Made by a program: the position numbers and the translations under genes. A stretch of DNA of 32,708 bases from Shimia litoralis (GTDB taxonomy: Bacteria > Pseudomonadota > Alphaproteobacteria > Rhodobacterales > Rhodobacteraceae), in assembly GCF_005518135.1 (NCBI RefSeq), contig NZ_SULI01000030.1:1-32708 (forward strand), in the 5' to 3' direction. Below the pieces are notes generated by a model that saw only the letters and a list, made by a program, of their open reading frames with translations, was not told the origin of the DNA and did not search any database. This document shows, piece after piece, positions 1 to 6,390 of the stretch (its first letter is position 1; every line of letters begins with the position of its first letter).

Positions 1-304
1 TCAGCTGGAAGGCCTCAAAGAGAGGCCAGATGTCCAAAAGCGCATCAATGGCCTCGGGGCTTGGATCAACGGGAATGCCATCGGCATCTCCCACGCCTTC
101 CCATGCAAGCACTGCCCGCCGCGCCAGTGCCTTGGCAAAGATGAGCGCGCGTTCTTCGTCGGAGGCGTCATCAGGCACTGTCTCCAAATCCGGGTCACTG
201 CGCGTGGCCACCATCAGCGCAGTGGTCAGCGGGCGCAGGTGCAGCCGCACGCCCGGAACAAGCTCATGCCAGCGCGGTTCATTGGTGAGATCAAGTGTGA
301 GCAT
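1..304 (-). CDS. Phage tail assembly chaperone-like protein, partial (cut by the left edge)
   Basis: An open minus-strand frame starts with ATG at 304-302 and runs off the window, giving about 101 visible residues. Its ATG shares one base with the stop codon of the tail tube gene (TGATG), so the two are translationally coupled. The visible protein starts MLTLDLTNEPRWHELVPG and is acidic in its middle. I do not see a diagnostic motif. The assignment is positional: in siphoviruses the gene directly after the tail tube is normally the tail assembly chaperone (lambda gpG/gpT type), followed by the tape measure. Whether it carries a programmed frameshift cannot be judged because the 3' end is missing. 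Confidence 0.55.
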   Translation of the reverse strand, partial: MLTLDLTNEPRWHELVPGVRLHLRPLTTALMVATRSDPDLETVPDDASDEERALIFAKALARRAVLAWEGVGDADGIPVDPSPEAIDALLDIWPLFEAFQL

Positions 305-1245
305 CAATAGCTCTCCATGTCATTGATAAGGGTGGCACTGCACATGCGCCCAAGGAGGCTGTCTTGCGCTGCCTGCCAGTCAAAACTGGCTTGAATGCCC
401 TGTGGACCTGAGATCTCGATCCGCGGGCGCGGCAGATAGACGGCATGGGCGGTGAAGGTAAAACTCTCGCCCGATGGTAGGGTGTAGGCGAACTCCAGCT
501 CGCAGGCCTCGCCATTGATGGCTTGAGTGACCAGTGTCTGATCTGCAAACCGCACTTCGATGGAGCCTGTCAGCGCCGCCACCGTGGGATCGGCCCCATC
601 AATGCGCCCGTCCGAGCGGATGGTCTCGATGCGGTCGAGATTATTGGCATAAGAGATGCTGGCAGAGACGACATTGCCCAGGGGCGCCCCATTGCGTGTG
701 ACCGCCCCGTTGAAGTGGCCGAACCGTTTAAGGGTCAAAGGGGCCGGTGTGCCGGCGACACTTGCGGCTGCCACCGCCTCACCCTGGGCCACAAGCTGCG
801 CCGTCGCGGTCAAAAGCCCCGAGCGCTGCATTTGCCAGTTTAACTGATCCAGCATCACCCCTGAATACATCGCGTAGCGCGGGATTTCCGGCATGGCCGT
901 CTCGATCGACATGCTGGGCAAGGTCCAGGCGCCGGATTGAAACGCGTGCGTGTAAGGCGCTTCTGTTCCCGTGGTCACCGGATCACCAAAACCGGCCTTG
1001 AGCCAAAACCCTAGCGCTTCTGCATCCATGGGCACGACAACATCCCCATCAGCGGTCACCGCGTCCTTCACCGGCGCCAGCGGATCGCGGCCGTAGCCCA
1101 AAAGCTCGGACTCTTGCAGCGGTTGCTCTGCGCCAAGCGAAGTGCTGGCAAAGGGCATCTTTGTAAACCCGCCCACAGGGGGCGTGCCATAGGTGGTCTC
1201 AAACGCAAGCGCCATCTGCGCCCGCGCCCCTTGGGCTCGTGCCAT
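304..1245 (-). CDS. Phage major tail tube protein
   Basis: A 313-residue protein that should polymerise into the inner tube of a long non-contractile tail, the conduit for DNA. The N-terminus (MARAQGARAQMALAFETTYG) followed by a Gly/Pro-rich loop, many alternating hydrophobic beta segments and the GSIEVRFADQTLV region resemble tail tube proteins annotated in Rhodobacterales prophages. There is no signal peptide or membrane segment. It lies directly after the tail terminator gene and is coupled to the chaperone-like gene by a one-base overlap, the expected siphoviral order. Family membership is recognised from sequence character and context, not from a catalytic motif. Confidence 0.8.
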   Translation of the reverse strand: MARAQGARAQMALAFETTYGTPPVGGFTKMPFASTSLGAEQPLQESELLGYGRDPLAPVKDAVTADGDVVVPMDAEALGFWLKAGFGDPVTTGTEAPYTHAFQSGAWTLPSMSIETAMPEIPRYAMYSGVMLDQLNWQMQRSGLLTATAQLVAQGEAVAAASVAGTPAPLTLKRFGHFNGAVTRNGAPLGNVVSASISYANNLDRIETIRSDGRIDGADPTVAALTGSIEVRFADQTLVTQAINGEACELEFAYTLPSGESFTFTAHAVYLPRPRIEISGPQGIQASFDWQAAQDSLLGRMCSATLINDMESY

Positions 1246-1269
1246 GGTGTTCTCCTCGGATTGTCGGGG

Positions 1270-1689
1270 TCAGCTGAGCGGGTCAGCCGTGGAATAATGC
1301 AGCACCACCGGAATGACGGCCGCCTTCAGGCTCGCCGCACCCTCGACCGGCAGATCAACCGGGCGGGGCGCTTCGGCCTCGATCCAATCGCAGAGCCCGC
1401 CCAGAGTGCGGTCGGCAGCGAGGGCCGTGCCCACGCTGGCGCAGAGCGCATCGAAGGCGGCGTCCCGATCGGCACCCTGTACAACCGCCTCGATCTCGGT
1501 GCGGTGTTGGTAGTGGTAGGCCAGCGGTGACAGTGTCACTTCGGGGTCGTCAGGATCGCCGTCGCGCAGGATAAGCAGGCCATCTGCCGGAACCCGCTCA
1601 GGCAGCACTTCGCCGCGTAGGACGGTGGCGGGCAGCGTTGAGAGCCGCGCGTGCAGCGCGGTGAGTATGGTTTCGCGTGGGGTGGGCAT
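1270..1689 (-). CDS. Phage tail terminator / minor tail protein (gpU-like)
   Basis: A 139-residue protein beginning MPTPRETILTALHARL. It contains an acidic turn (LRDGDPDDPEVTLSPLAY) and ends in a beta-rich segment. Homologues in alphaproteobacterial prophages are often mislabelled acyl-CoA transferase; I see no acyl-CoA transferase signature. Its place immediately before the tail tube gene is that of the tail terminator (lambda gpU), which stops tube polymerisation and joins the tail to the head. The Abi-like cargo gene sits directly upstream and separates it from the gp10-like gene that would normally be its neighbour. Confidence 0.65.
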   Translation of the reverse strand: MPTPRETILTALHARLSTLPATVLRGEVLPERVPADGLLILRDGDPDDPEVTLSPLAYHYQHRTEIEAVVQGADRDAAFDALCASVGTALAADRTLGGLCDWIEAEAPRPVDLPVEGAASLKAAVIPVVLHYSTADPLS

Positions 1690-1726
1690 AGAAACTCCAA
1701 TGCAGCAACGCTCAGTTGCCGGATTC

Positions 1727-2797
1727 TCAGTAGCGCCGATGCGCTCGCACCATTACGCCTAGAGGCGTGCCTTGGTCCCGGTCGATCGCAACGACGACGC
1801 GGGTTTTCGGTTCTTTCAGGACCTTGATCGCCTCAAATAACGATGTATCCGCAGTCAATGCGCGAAAACCCATACCAACCGCAGGATCAGTCAAGACATG
1901 CGCGATCGTGTGGTCATTCAGGTCGATAAGGCCGTCGTGTTCAAACGCCTTGATCGTGAGGTAATTTGATAATTGTTGGTGAGAAAACGCCGCTATGGCT
2001 TGGCCGTCCTCGACACAAACAAACGCCGCAGAGATCCGCGCCTCTTCTCTGCCAAGCTCCATCAAGGTCGTGGTTCTTGAGACGACATAGAACCGAGGGT
2101 CTGCTTTGCTCGCGAGACTAACCGGTGCGGATCCCGACAGGTTCGGCCTTGAACGCATGACTATGTTCACTGTCGCATGGTGCCGCATCCATTTGGCAGT
2201 GACTTCGCACCGAAGCTCCACCAACTTGATGATCTTCGATTGAATGTCGGGGACGTTCATGTCCAGAATTGGCTCATGATGCGCAACCCTGTTCCGGAAC
2301 CGGTTGATCTCCCTTACCAGCGACTGGATTTCATGACGCCCTTGGCCGTGGGACAAGCCTGGAAACGCGATATTAGACTTGGTTCGCCACAGATCAGCGT
2401 ATTCATTGCGAAACAGGTTGGACCAGAAATCAAAGGTGAGTTCGGCAATCACCTTTCCGCGCTCGTTAGACCGAGCTCTTTCCATTGCCTTGTCCAGAGC
2501 CCCTAGGCTCTGCGGGGTCAGCACGTTATTACGGAAGTCGCCATCCTGGTGCCATTCATCTCCATGAAGCTGACGAAGGACGCCATCCACGGCGTTGCGC
2601 AAGGTCACTTCTGCGACGCTCAAAGGGAACAGGAACGATTTCGCAAGCCTTGCGTTGTACAGATAGAGTGCGAAGGCAAAATTCTCGTTTCCCGCCGCTT
2701 TTGTGAGGTAGGTTGCGAATCGTGGCTCAGAAAGCGATGCCTTGAGTGAAGCGATCGTTGCCGCATCGTACGGGTATGAAACTTGACACTCGGCCAT
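1727..2797 (-). CDS. Abi-like HEPN protein with C-terminal CBS-like region (probable defence cargo)
   Basis: A 356-residue protein from ATG 2797; a TTG at 2815 would add six residues. The first ~200 residues resemble the Abi_2/AbiD-AbiF family. They include RNRVAHHE at residues 168-175, a HEPN-type R-N-x3-H ribonuclease motif (R168, N169, H173). Residues ~235-352 look like a CBS-type ligand-binding region, best seen in FRALTADTSLFEAIKVLKE followed by VVVAIDRDQGTPLGVMV. Known: Abi_2 proteins abort infection by other phages, and HEPN domains typically cut RNA. Inferred: a superinfection-exclusion moron with its CBS part sensing a nucleotide. It interrupts the tail operon between the gp10-like and tail terminator genes, on the same strand. 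Its composition is less GC-rich than the phage genes beside it, which suggests separate acquisition. Confidence 0.7.
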   Translation of the reverse strand: MAECQVSYPYDAATIASLKASLSEPRFATYLTKAAGNENFAFALYLYNARLAKSFLFPLSVAEVTLRNAVDGVLRQLHGDEWHQDGDFRNNVLTPQSLGALDKAMERARSNERGKVIAELTFDFWSNLFRNEYADLWRTKSNIAFPGLSHGQGRHEIQSLVREINRFRNRVAHHEPILDMNVPDIQSKIIKLVELRCEVTAKWMRHHATVNIVMRSRPNLSGSAPVSLASKADPRFYVVSRTTTLMELGREEARISAAFVCVEDGQAIAAFSHQQLSNYLTIKAFEHDGLIDLNDHTIAHVLTDPAVGMGFRALTADTSLFEAIKVLKEPKTRVVVAIDRDQGTPLGVMVRAHRRY

Positions 2798-2873
2798 CGT
2801 GGATGTAAACCCCAATTACAGCAGTCGAACTGGCCCCACTGGCTTTTGCTACGCGCCGTCGACACCAGATTTG

Positions 2874-2906
2874 AACACCAGGTCGGGCGAGCCCCCACCT
2901 GGTGTT
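2874..2906. repeat. Perfect 10-bp inverted repeat upstream of the Abi-like gene
   Basis: Arms AACACCAGGT (2874-2883) and ACCTGGTGTT (2897-2906) are perfectly complementary around a 13-base loop. On the plus strand the hairpin is followed by TTTTC. On the minus strand, the direction of the flanking genes, no T-run follows, so it is a poor leftward terminator. It lies between the end of the gp10-like gene and the Abi-like start. It could be an operator for the cargo gene, an RNA hairpin uncoupling it from phage late transcription, or a boundary of the insertion. Confidence 0.5.
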
Positions 2907-2957
2907 TTCACTTTGGCTGTATAGCCTCGCACTTTCAATTGCTCACGCGAGCATTGG

Positions 2958-3590
2958 CTACACAAATTTCCCTTCCACCCATTTCCCGACAATCAGCCCA
3001 GGCACCTTCGCCTGAACTTTTTCCGTATCACGGTCCAGATCCAACCGCTTGGGCAGCTTGACCTGCGGCACCAAAAGAAAGATCGGCACTGTCGCCCGTC
3101 CGCGACCGGTCTTGGAGCGCGACACAACACCCAGACCGCGATTGTTCAACCGCCCATCCGCCACCAGCAAGCTTGCCCCGCGGCGGCGATAGACAAAGCG
3201 CAACCGCATCCCGCGCCGTTTCTCCCAGTCACCGGGACTGAGCGCCTTGCCCCGCGCACCTTTGCCCGCCGCAGGCAGCGGGATCGCCATCCAAAACCCA
3301 TCCTTCGAGCGGATCAGCGGCCCGGTATCATGCGCACCGATAATCTCGGGTGCCTTGGACCAGACAAGGGCCGCGGCATTCAAGCTCTCGCCAGTTTTGG
3401 GATAGGTCTGGCTGCGGATGGAGTTCGACAACCGCCGCCCAAGCCCCGCACCTGTAATTTGTCCCCGCCAGTCGCTCTTGAGCTTTGTGCCCGCGTCGCG
3501 CATGGCAGACGTGACCGCCTTTTCGCCAGCCAATACTTCCGCCGCCATGGCCGCGACGATGCCCGGAGTAATGTCGAGTTTGAGTTTCAT
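2958..3590 (-). CDS. Phage head-tail connector / gp10-like minor structural protein (DUF6441-like)
   Basis: A 210-residue basic protein. The N-terminal ~60 residues (MKLKLDITPG, then an Ala-rich helix and SAMRDAGTKLKSDWRGQI) are typical of HK97 gp10-type or gpZ-like proteins, which begin with an amphipathic helix and bind at the head-tail interface. The centre and C-terminus are rich in Arg and Lys (EKRRGMRLRFVYRRRG) and end in short beta segments. I recall similar alphaproteobacterial prophage proteins labelled DUF6441, but that label is tentative. It fits the slot between head-tail adaptor and tail terminator, although cargo now separates it from both neighbours. Confidence 0.6.
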   Translation of the reverse strand: MKLKLDITPGIVAAMAAEVLAGEKAVTSAMRDAGTKLKSDWRGQITGAGLGRRLSNSIRSQTYPKTGESLNAAALVWSKAPEIIGAHDTGPLIRSKDGFWMAIPLPAAGKGARGKALSPGDWEKRRGMRLRFVYRRRGASLLVADGRLNNRGLGVVSRSKTGRGRATVPIFLLVPQVKLPKRLDLDRDTEKVQAKVPGLIVGKWVEGKFV

Positions 3591-3641
3591 GGGCCGATTT
3601 TCAAAGGCGATGCCTCTATCGTGATTAGTGGTTTATTTGAC

Positions 3642-3663
3642 CGTCTCGCAAACCTGTGAGACG
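3642..3663. promoter_or_regulatory. Operator-like dyad upstream of an orphan plus-strand ORF
   Basis: CGTCTC (3642-3647) and GAGACG (3658-3663) form a 6-bp dyad with a 10-base spacer. A TTGACC hexamer overlaps its left edge and could act as a -35 element, but no convincing -10 follows at the right distance. The dyad lies about 20 bases before the preferred ATG of the orphan ORF and in the gap before the gp10-like gene, so it could regulate either. Confidence 0.3.
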
Positions 3664-3684
3664 TTTGGTGACAGAGGGCTGGGA

Positions 3685-4140
3685 ATGTGTTTGATCTTTT
3701 ACTTTGTTTTGAGTGCCCCAATGGTCCACCATAGTATTTACTTCAAAACCACCTCTACCTTCGCCCCTGCTTCAGAACGGACATTTGTCAGCGGCGAGCA
3801 TCCTGCCTTTGCCCTACTAATAGCTGAGCTAGGCAAACTAGGCGTGGGAAGCTGGCGAACGCGATATGATACGTTGTCTCGTGCGGGCGTGCACGATTGG
3901 TCACTGCGTGTTTACTGCGACGAATTTAACATCGATTGCCGTGGCAAAGATGCCTATCCCCCCGATTTCGACGCAGCAAGACTGCTGATCCAAACCGCTG
4001 GCTGGCTTTTTGCGCAAGTCCATGCTCCAAGGTTCGTGTGCCTTTCCACTACTCGAACCCACGCCAATGCATTATCTCACGCGGGAACCAGATCCACAGT
4101 CCAGATCAACCGTTCCCGATCCCGTGCGGGCTCTCCCTGA
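3685..4140 (+). CDS. Unrecognised cargo ORF in the head-tail gene cluster
   Basis: A plus-strand frame opposite to all surrounding structural genes. The ATG at 3685 is preferred because GAGG lies seven bases upstream; starts at 3628 and 3721 are possible. The product is 151 residues. It has a hydrophobic start (MCLIFYFVLSAP) and a central region that looks protein-like, with GSWRTRYDTLSRAGVHDW and CDEFNIDCRGKDAYPPDFDAAR. The final ~20 residues are Arg/Ser-rich and read through the 3' end of the head-tail adaptor gene on the other strand (64-base overlap), so the natural C-terminus may have been lost. I recognise no family. It fills a 486-base gap in an otherwise tight operon, which is why I think it is a small inserted gene rather than chance. 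Confidence 0.4.
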   Translation: MCLIFYFVLSAPMVHHSIYFKTTSTFAPASERTFVSGEHPAFALLIAELGKLGVGSWRTRYDTLSRAGVHDWSLRVYCDEFNIDCRGKDAYPPDFDAARLLIQTAGWLFAQVHAPRFVCLSTTRTHANALSHAGTRSTVQINRSRSRAGSP

Positions 4141-4400
4141 ATAAGAAACATCTCTTCACCAATCAGGATCTGCTCATCGGGGCGAGGATTGGCGATGTCT
4201 GCCACGCGGATGTCGATGCGCGTGGTGTCTGATAGGAGACGCGCCGCGCCAAACTCGGTGATCTCATCGGGCTGGCGCAGAATGCCACGTGCTCGGGTAA
4301 AAAAGCCATTCATATCGCGATGCCAGATTTCCACCGAGAGATTGGGATCGGCAAAGAGTGCGGATGTGGCGAGATCGAAGGCGGGCCCTGCAAAGCCCAT
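4077..4400 (-). CDS. Phage head-tail joining/adaptor protein
   Basis: A 107-residue protein that should form a ring in the neck linking the filled head to the tail. It has the length and composition of short head-tail joiners (FII-like): an N-terminal helical stretch (MGFAGPAFDLATSALFAD), a beta-rich core (VEIWHRDMNG, TRIDIRVADI) and a C-terminal strand. The start shares one base with the stop of the major capsid gene at 4400, so it is translationally coupled to it. The gene is intact. The plus-strand orphan ORF overlaps its last 64 bases. Confidence 0.65.
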   Translation of the reverse strand: MGFAGPAFDLATSALFADPNLSVEIWHRDMNGFFTRARGILRQPDEITEFGAARLLSDTTRIDIRVADIANPRPDEQILIGEEMFLIQGEPARDRERLIWTVDLVPA

Positions 4401-5422
4401 CAGTTCGAGCTATGCAGGCGAATGGCGAGGCCCGGGCGTTTGTTGACCGGCAGGATTGATGCCTCGGTCATCAGATCAATCCAGCGCCCTTTTGTGTCCA
4501 TCTGCTGGCGGGCATAGAGGGGAAGGCCCACGGTATTGGCGGTTTCCAGAAGATTGGCAGGCCCGCCATAGGTAGTGAATGTGTCAAAGGTGCCCAAAGG
4601 GAATGCAATTCCTTCGCCCGCAGGGATCAAGCGCTCGGATGCCCCGCTTGAGAGGGTGACGGAGCCATTGTATTCCTCAAAGAGAATGCCGGCGAAGGGA
4701 AAGGCGCGGCGCATGTCTTCACGCAGAGGTTGACCACCCGTGGCGGAAAAGAACTTATAAGCCTCCTCGGTTTTGGAGTGCCCGATCAGCTTGTCAAAAA
4801 ACTCCGAACTGACCAGCGCATGCGCTGTGGTCATGGTTTCTCCAAGCAGATTGTCTTCGATTGCGCGCAGGGTGGTGCGCACCTTGGTCTGAACATTGGT
4901 GCCCGCGGTCCCGAGGACAAAATCGATTGAGGTCTGCTGGAGGCCGAACTCGGTGAAGTAGTTGTAAAGAGTTGTGCCAGCGCCATCCTTAGCGATGCCG
5001 CGCAGCGCATTCATTTCCATGTATTCGCGGGTTTGGGCGTGTTTGCGGCGCATGAGCGTCAGTTTGCGGTTCATGACCTCAACGAGGGGATCGGCTGCAT
5101 CAGAGACGCCCAGCGCGGGCATGCCCTGGATGTCAGCTGGCAGAACGACATCGTCGTGGGGGATCCAGGGCAGGGCAAAACTGCGCATGGAGCGCTGCTC
5201 GCGTGTGCCGACAGTGGCGGGGGCGCCAAGAGGAACAGAGGGCAGGAGGCTCAGAACACCTTCGCGCTGTTCAATCACGATGGAGCGTTGCGAGACGCCT
5301 TCAAAGCGAAACAGGCCCATCTGTCCAAGGCGGGTATAGAGGTTGGGCAGGATGTTGATGGCCTGCGTCATATCCGCAAGCGAGTAGCCGCCCGCGTCAA
5401 AAGGGTTGCGCGTGATGGTCAT
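4400..5422 (-). CDS. Major capsid protein, lambda gpE family
   Basis: A 340-residue protein matching the usual size of gpE-type capsid proteins (Phage_cap_E). Recognisable features are the N-terminal NPFDAGGYSLADMTQAINILP with YTRLGQMGLF, the VSQRSIVIEQREG beta segment, the basic MNRKLTLMRRKHAQTREYMEMNAL helix region, and the C-terminal KGRWIDLMTEASILPVNKRP. It assembles the icosahedral shell with the decoration protein encoded just upstream. GGAG lies six bases before the ATG on the minus strand. The 3' end overlaps the head-tail joiner by one base. This family separates the phage from HK97-fold gene transfer agents of Rhodobacter. Confidence 0.9.
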   Translation of the reverse strand: MTITRNPFDAGGYSLADMTQAINILPNLYTRLGQMGLFRFEGVSQRSIVIEQREGVLSLLPSVPLGAPATVGTREQRSMRSFALPWIPHDDVVLPADIQGMPALGVSDAADPLVEVMNRKLTLMRRKHAQTREYMEMNALRGIAKDGAGTTLYNYFTEFGLQQTSIDFVLGTAGTNVQTKVRTTLRAIEDNLLGETMTTAHALVSSEFFDKLIGHSKTEEAYKFFSATGGQPLREDMRRAFPFAGILFEEYNGSVTLSSGASERLIPAGEGIAFPLGTFDTFTTYGGPANLLETANTVGLPLYARQQMDTKGRWIDLMTEASILPVNKRPGLAIRLHSSN

Positions 5423-5449
5423 GGGAGACTCCAGAAAGAGAAAGAGAGG

Positions 5450-5490
5450 GGAGGCAAGGGAAAGGAGGCAAGGGAAAGGAGGTAAGGGCA
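5450..5490. repeat. 14-bp purine-rich tandem repeat between decoration and capsid genes
   Basis: GGAGGCAAGGGAAA occurs at 5450-5463 and again at 5464-5477. A degenerate third copy (GGAGGTAAGGGCA) is at 5478-5490. The surrounding plus strand is almost pure purine from about 5432. It lies in the untranslated gap between the decoration gene and the capsid start, so on the transcribed minus strand the mRNA has a pyrimidine-rich leader. The function is unknown; slippage could change leader length. Confidence 0.7.
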
Positions 5491-5494
5491 GGTG

Positions 5495-5875
5495 TCAGGC
5501 GCTGTCGCGGGGGATGATGCCAAGCGCTGCCAGTTGCCCGTGTTTGGTGTCGATCTTGGCGGCGTCATCGACCGTTGCGTCAAAGGTGAGCGCTGCTTTG
5601 GAGACGATGGCAGGGCCGCGCATCAACACGACGGCGTTTTGATCGGCAGCTGAGGCATCGGTGGCATAAAGCAGAACTGCGGCCGCGTTTTGCGCACCAT
5701 CACTGCCGCCCGAGGTCGCAAGCTTGTATTTGCCGCTTGCGGTGATGCGGCCCAGTACAGCGCCGACGGACAAGCTGGCCCCTGCGAGCAGAGTGACAGT
5801 TTCACGGGTGTAGTTTGGGTCGAGTTCAAGTTTCAGCAGATCGCCCATGGTGGACGGTTGGGTGAGCACGGACAT
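5495..5875 (-). CDS. Head decoration protein, lambda gpD family
   Basis: A 126-residue protein with the head decoration (HDPD) pattern. The N-terminus (MSVLTQPSTMGDLLKLEL) is followed by a TVTLLAGASLSVGAVLGRIT strand-turn-strand, a VLLYATDASAADQNAVVLMRGPAIV core and a C-terminal AALGIIPRDSA. Known: gpD trimers bind the expanded capsid lattice and stabilise it against DNA pressure. It lies between the protease/scaffold gene and the capsid gene, exactly as in lambda. A strong intrinsic terminator precedes it in the direction of transcription, so its expression probably needs read-through, antitermination or its own promoter. Confidence 0.85.
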   Translation of the reverse strand: MSVLTQPSTMGDLLKLELDPNYTRETVTLLAGASLSVGAVLGRITASGKYKLATSGGSDGAQNAAAVLLYATDASAADQNAVVLMRGPAIVSKAALTFDATVDDAAKIDTKHGQLAALGIIPRDSA

Positions 5876-5896
5876 GGGCGGTCTCCAAATGTGGGA

Positions 5897-5935
5897 TCAA
5901 AAAAGAAACCCCCGCCGGGGAGGTCGACGGGGGTT
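5897..5935 (-). terminator. Intrinsic terminator (leftward) inside the head operon
   Basis: AACCCCCG (5907-5914) and CGGGGGTT (5928-5935) form a perfect 8-bp GC-rich stem. On the minus strand it is followed by TTTCTTTTTTGA (complement of 5897-5908). This is a classic Rho-independent terminator for leftward transcription. It lies between the end of the protease/scaffold gene (5968) and the decoration gene start (5875). Confidence 0.8.
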
Positions 5936-5967
5936 CAGTTGGGCAGGCGTTTGAAGCGGGCTGAAGA

Positions 5968-6390
5968 TCAGCCCTTCGCGCCTGCCGAGGCAGTGCGTTT
6001 GGCAGCAGCGACAATCGGGCTTTCTGCAGCCTGAGGAAGAACCGGGGAGGGAGGGGCTGCGACGATGTCCTTGTCGTCCGCGGCAATGGCCGCGCGCTGC
6101 AACACGAGTTTGCGCAATGCCTCAGGCGGGGTGGCGTCGCGCAGGGCCGCTGCTGCATCAATGGCAATGCCAAGACGCCCGGCTTGCGCGGCAATTTCTG
6201 TGATTTCGGCGGCCTCTTCGCGCAGGCGCTCTGACAATTCTGCCAAATTGCTGCTTGAAGCACCGACCGATGCACCCGGTGGGACTTGCTCAGGCGGCGC
6301 GATAGGTTCTGGCGCTGTCGCCTCAGCTGCTGCAAGATCTGGGGCCTCAAGCTCCCACGCGGGAGCATCAGGGTGTGTATCGGTGGCCAT
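5968..6390 (-). CDS. Nested in-frame scaffold protein (Nu3-like internal start)
   Basis: An internal ATG at 6390 (residue 324 of the protease ORF) is preceded on the minus strand by a perfect AGGAGG five bases upstream, far stronger than expected inside a coding region. Translation from it gives a 140-residue acidic, Ala/Glu/Pro-rich protein beginning MATDTHPDAPAWELEAPD. It includes a helical stretch with NLAELSERLREEAAEITEI, typical of capsid scaffolds. Known: lambda makes its Nu3 scaffold from an internal in-frame start in gene C. The same arrangement is inferred here from the ribosome binding site, the position of the protease/scaffold junction and the family. Confidence 0.75.
   Translation of the reverse strand: MATDTHPDAPAWELEAPDLAAAEATAPEPIAPPEQVPPGASVGASSSNLAELSERLREEAAEITEIAAQAGRLGIAIDAAAALRDATPPEALRKLVLQRAAIAADDKDIVAAPPSPVLPQAAESPIVAAAKRTASAGAKG

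Noticed and set aside
2874-2906. Hairpin as a leftward intrinsic terminator
   Set aside because: No T-run follows on the minus strand, the direction in which the neighbouring genes are transcribed.
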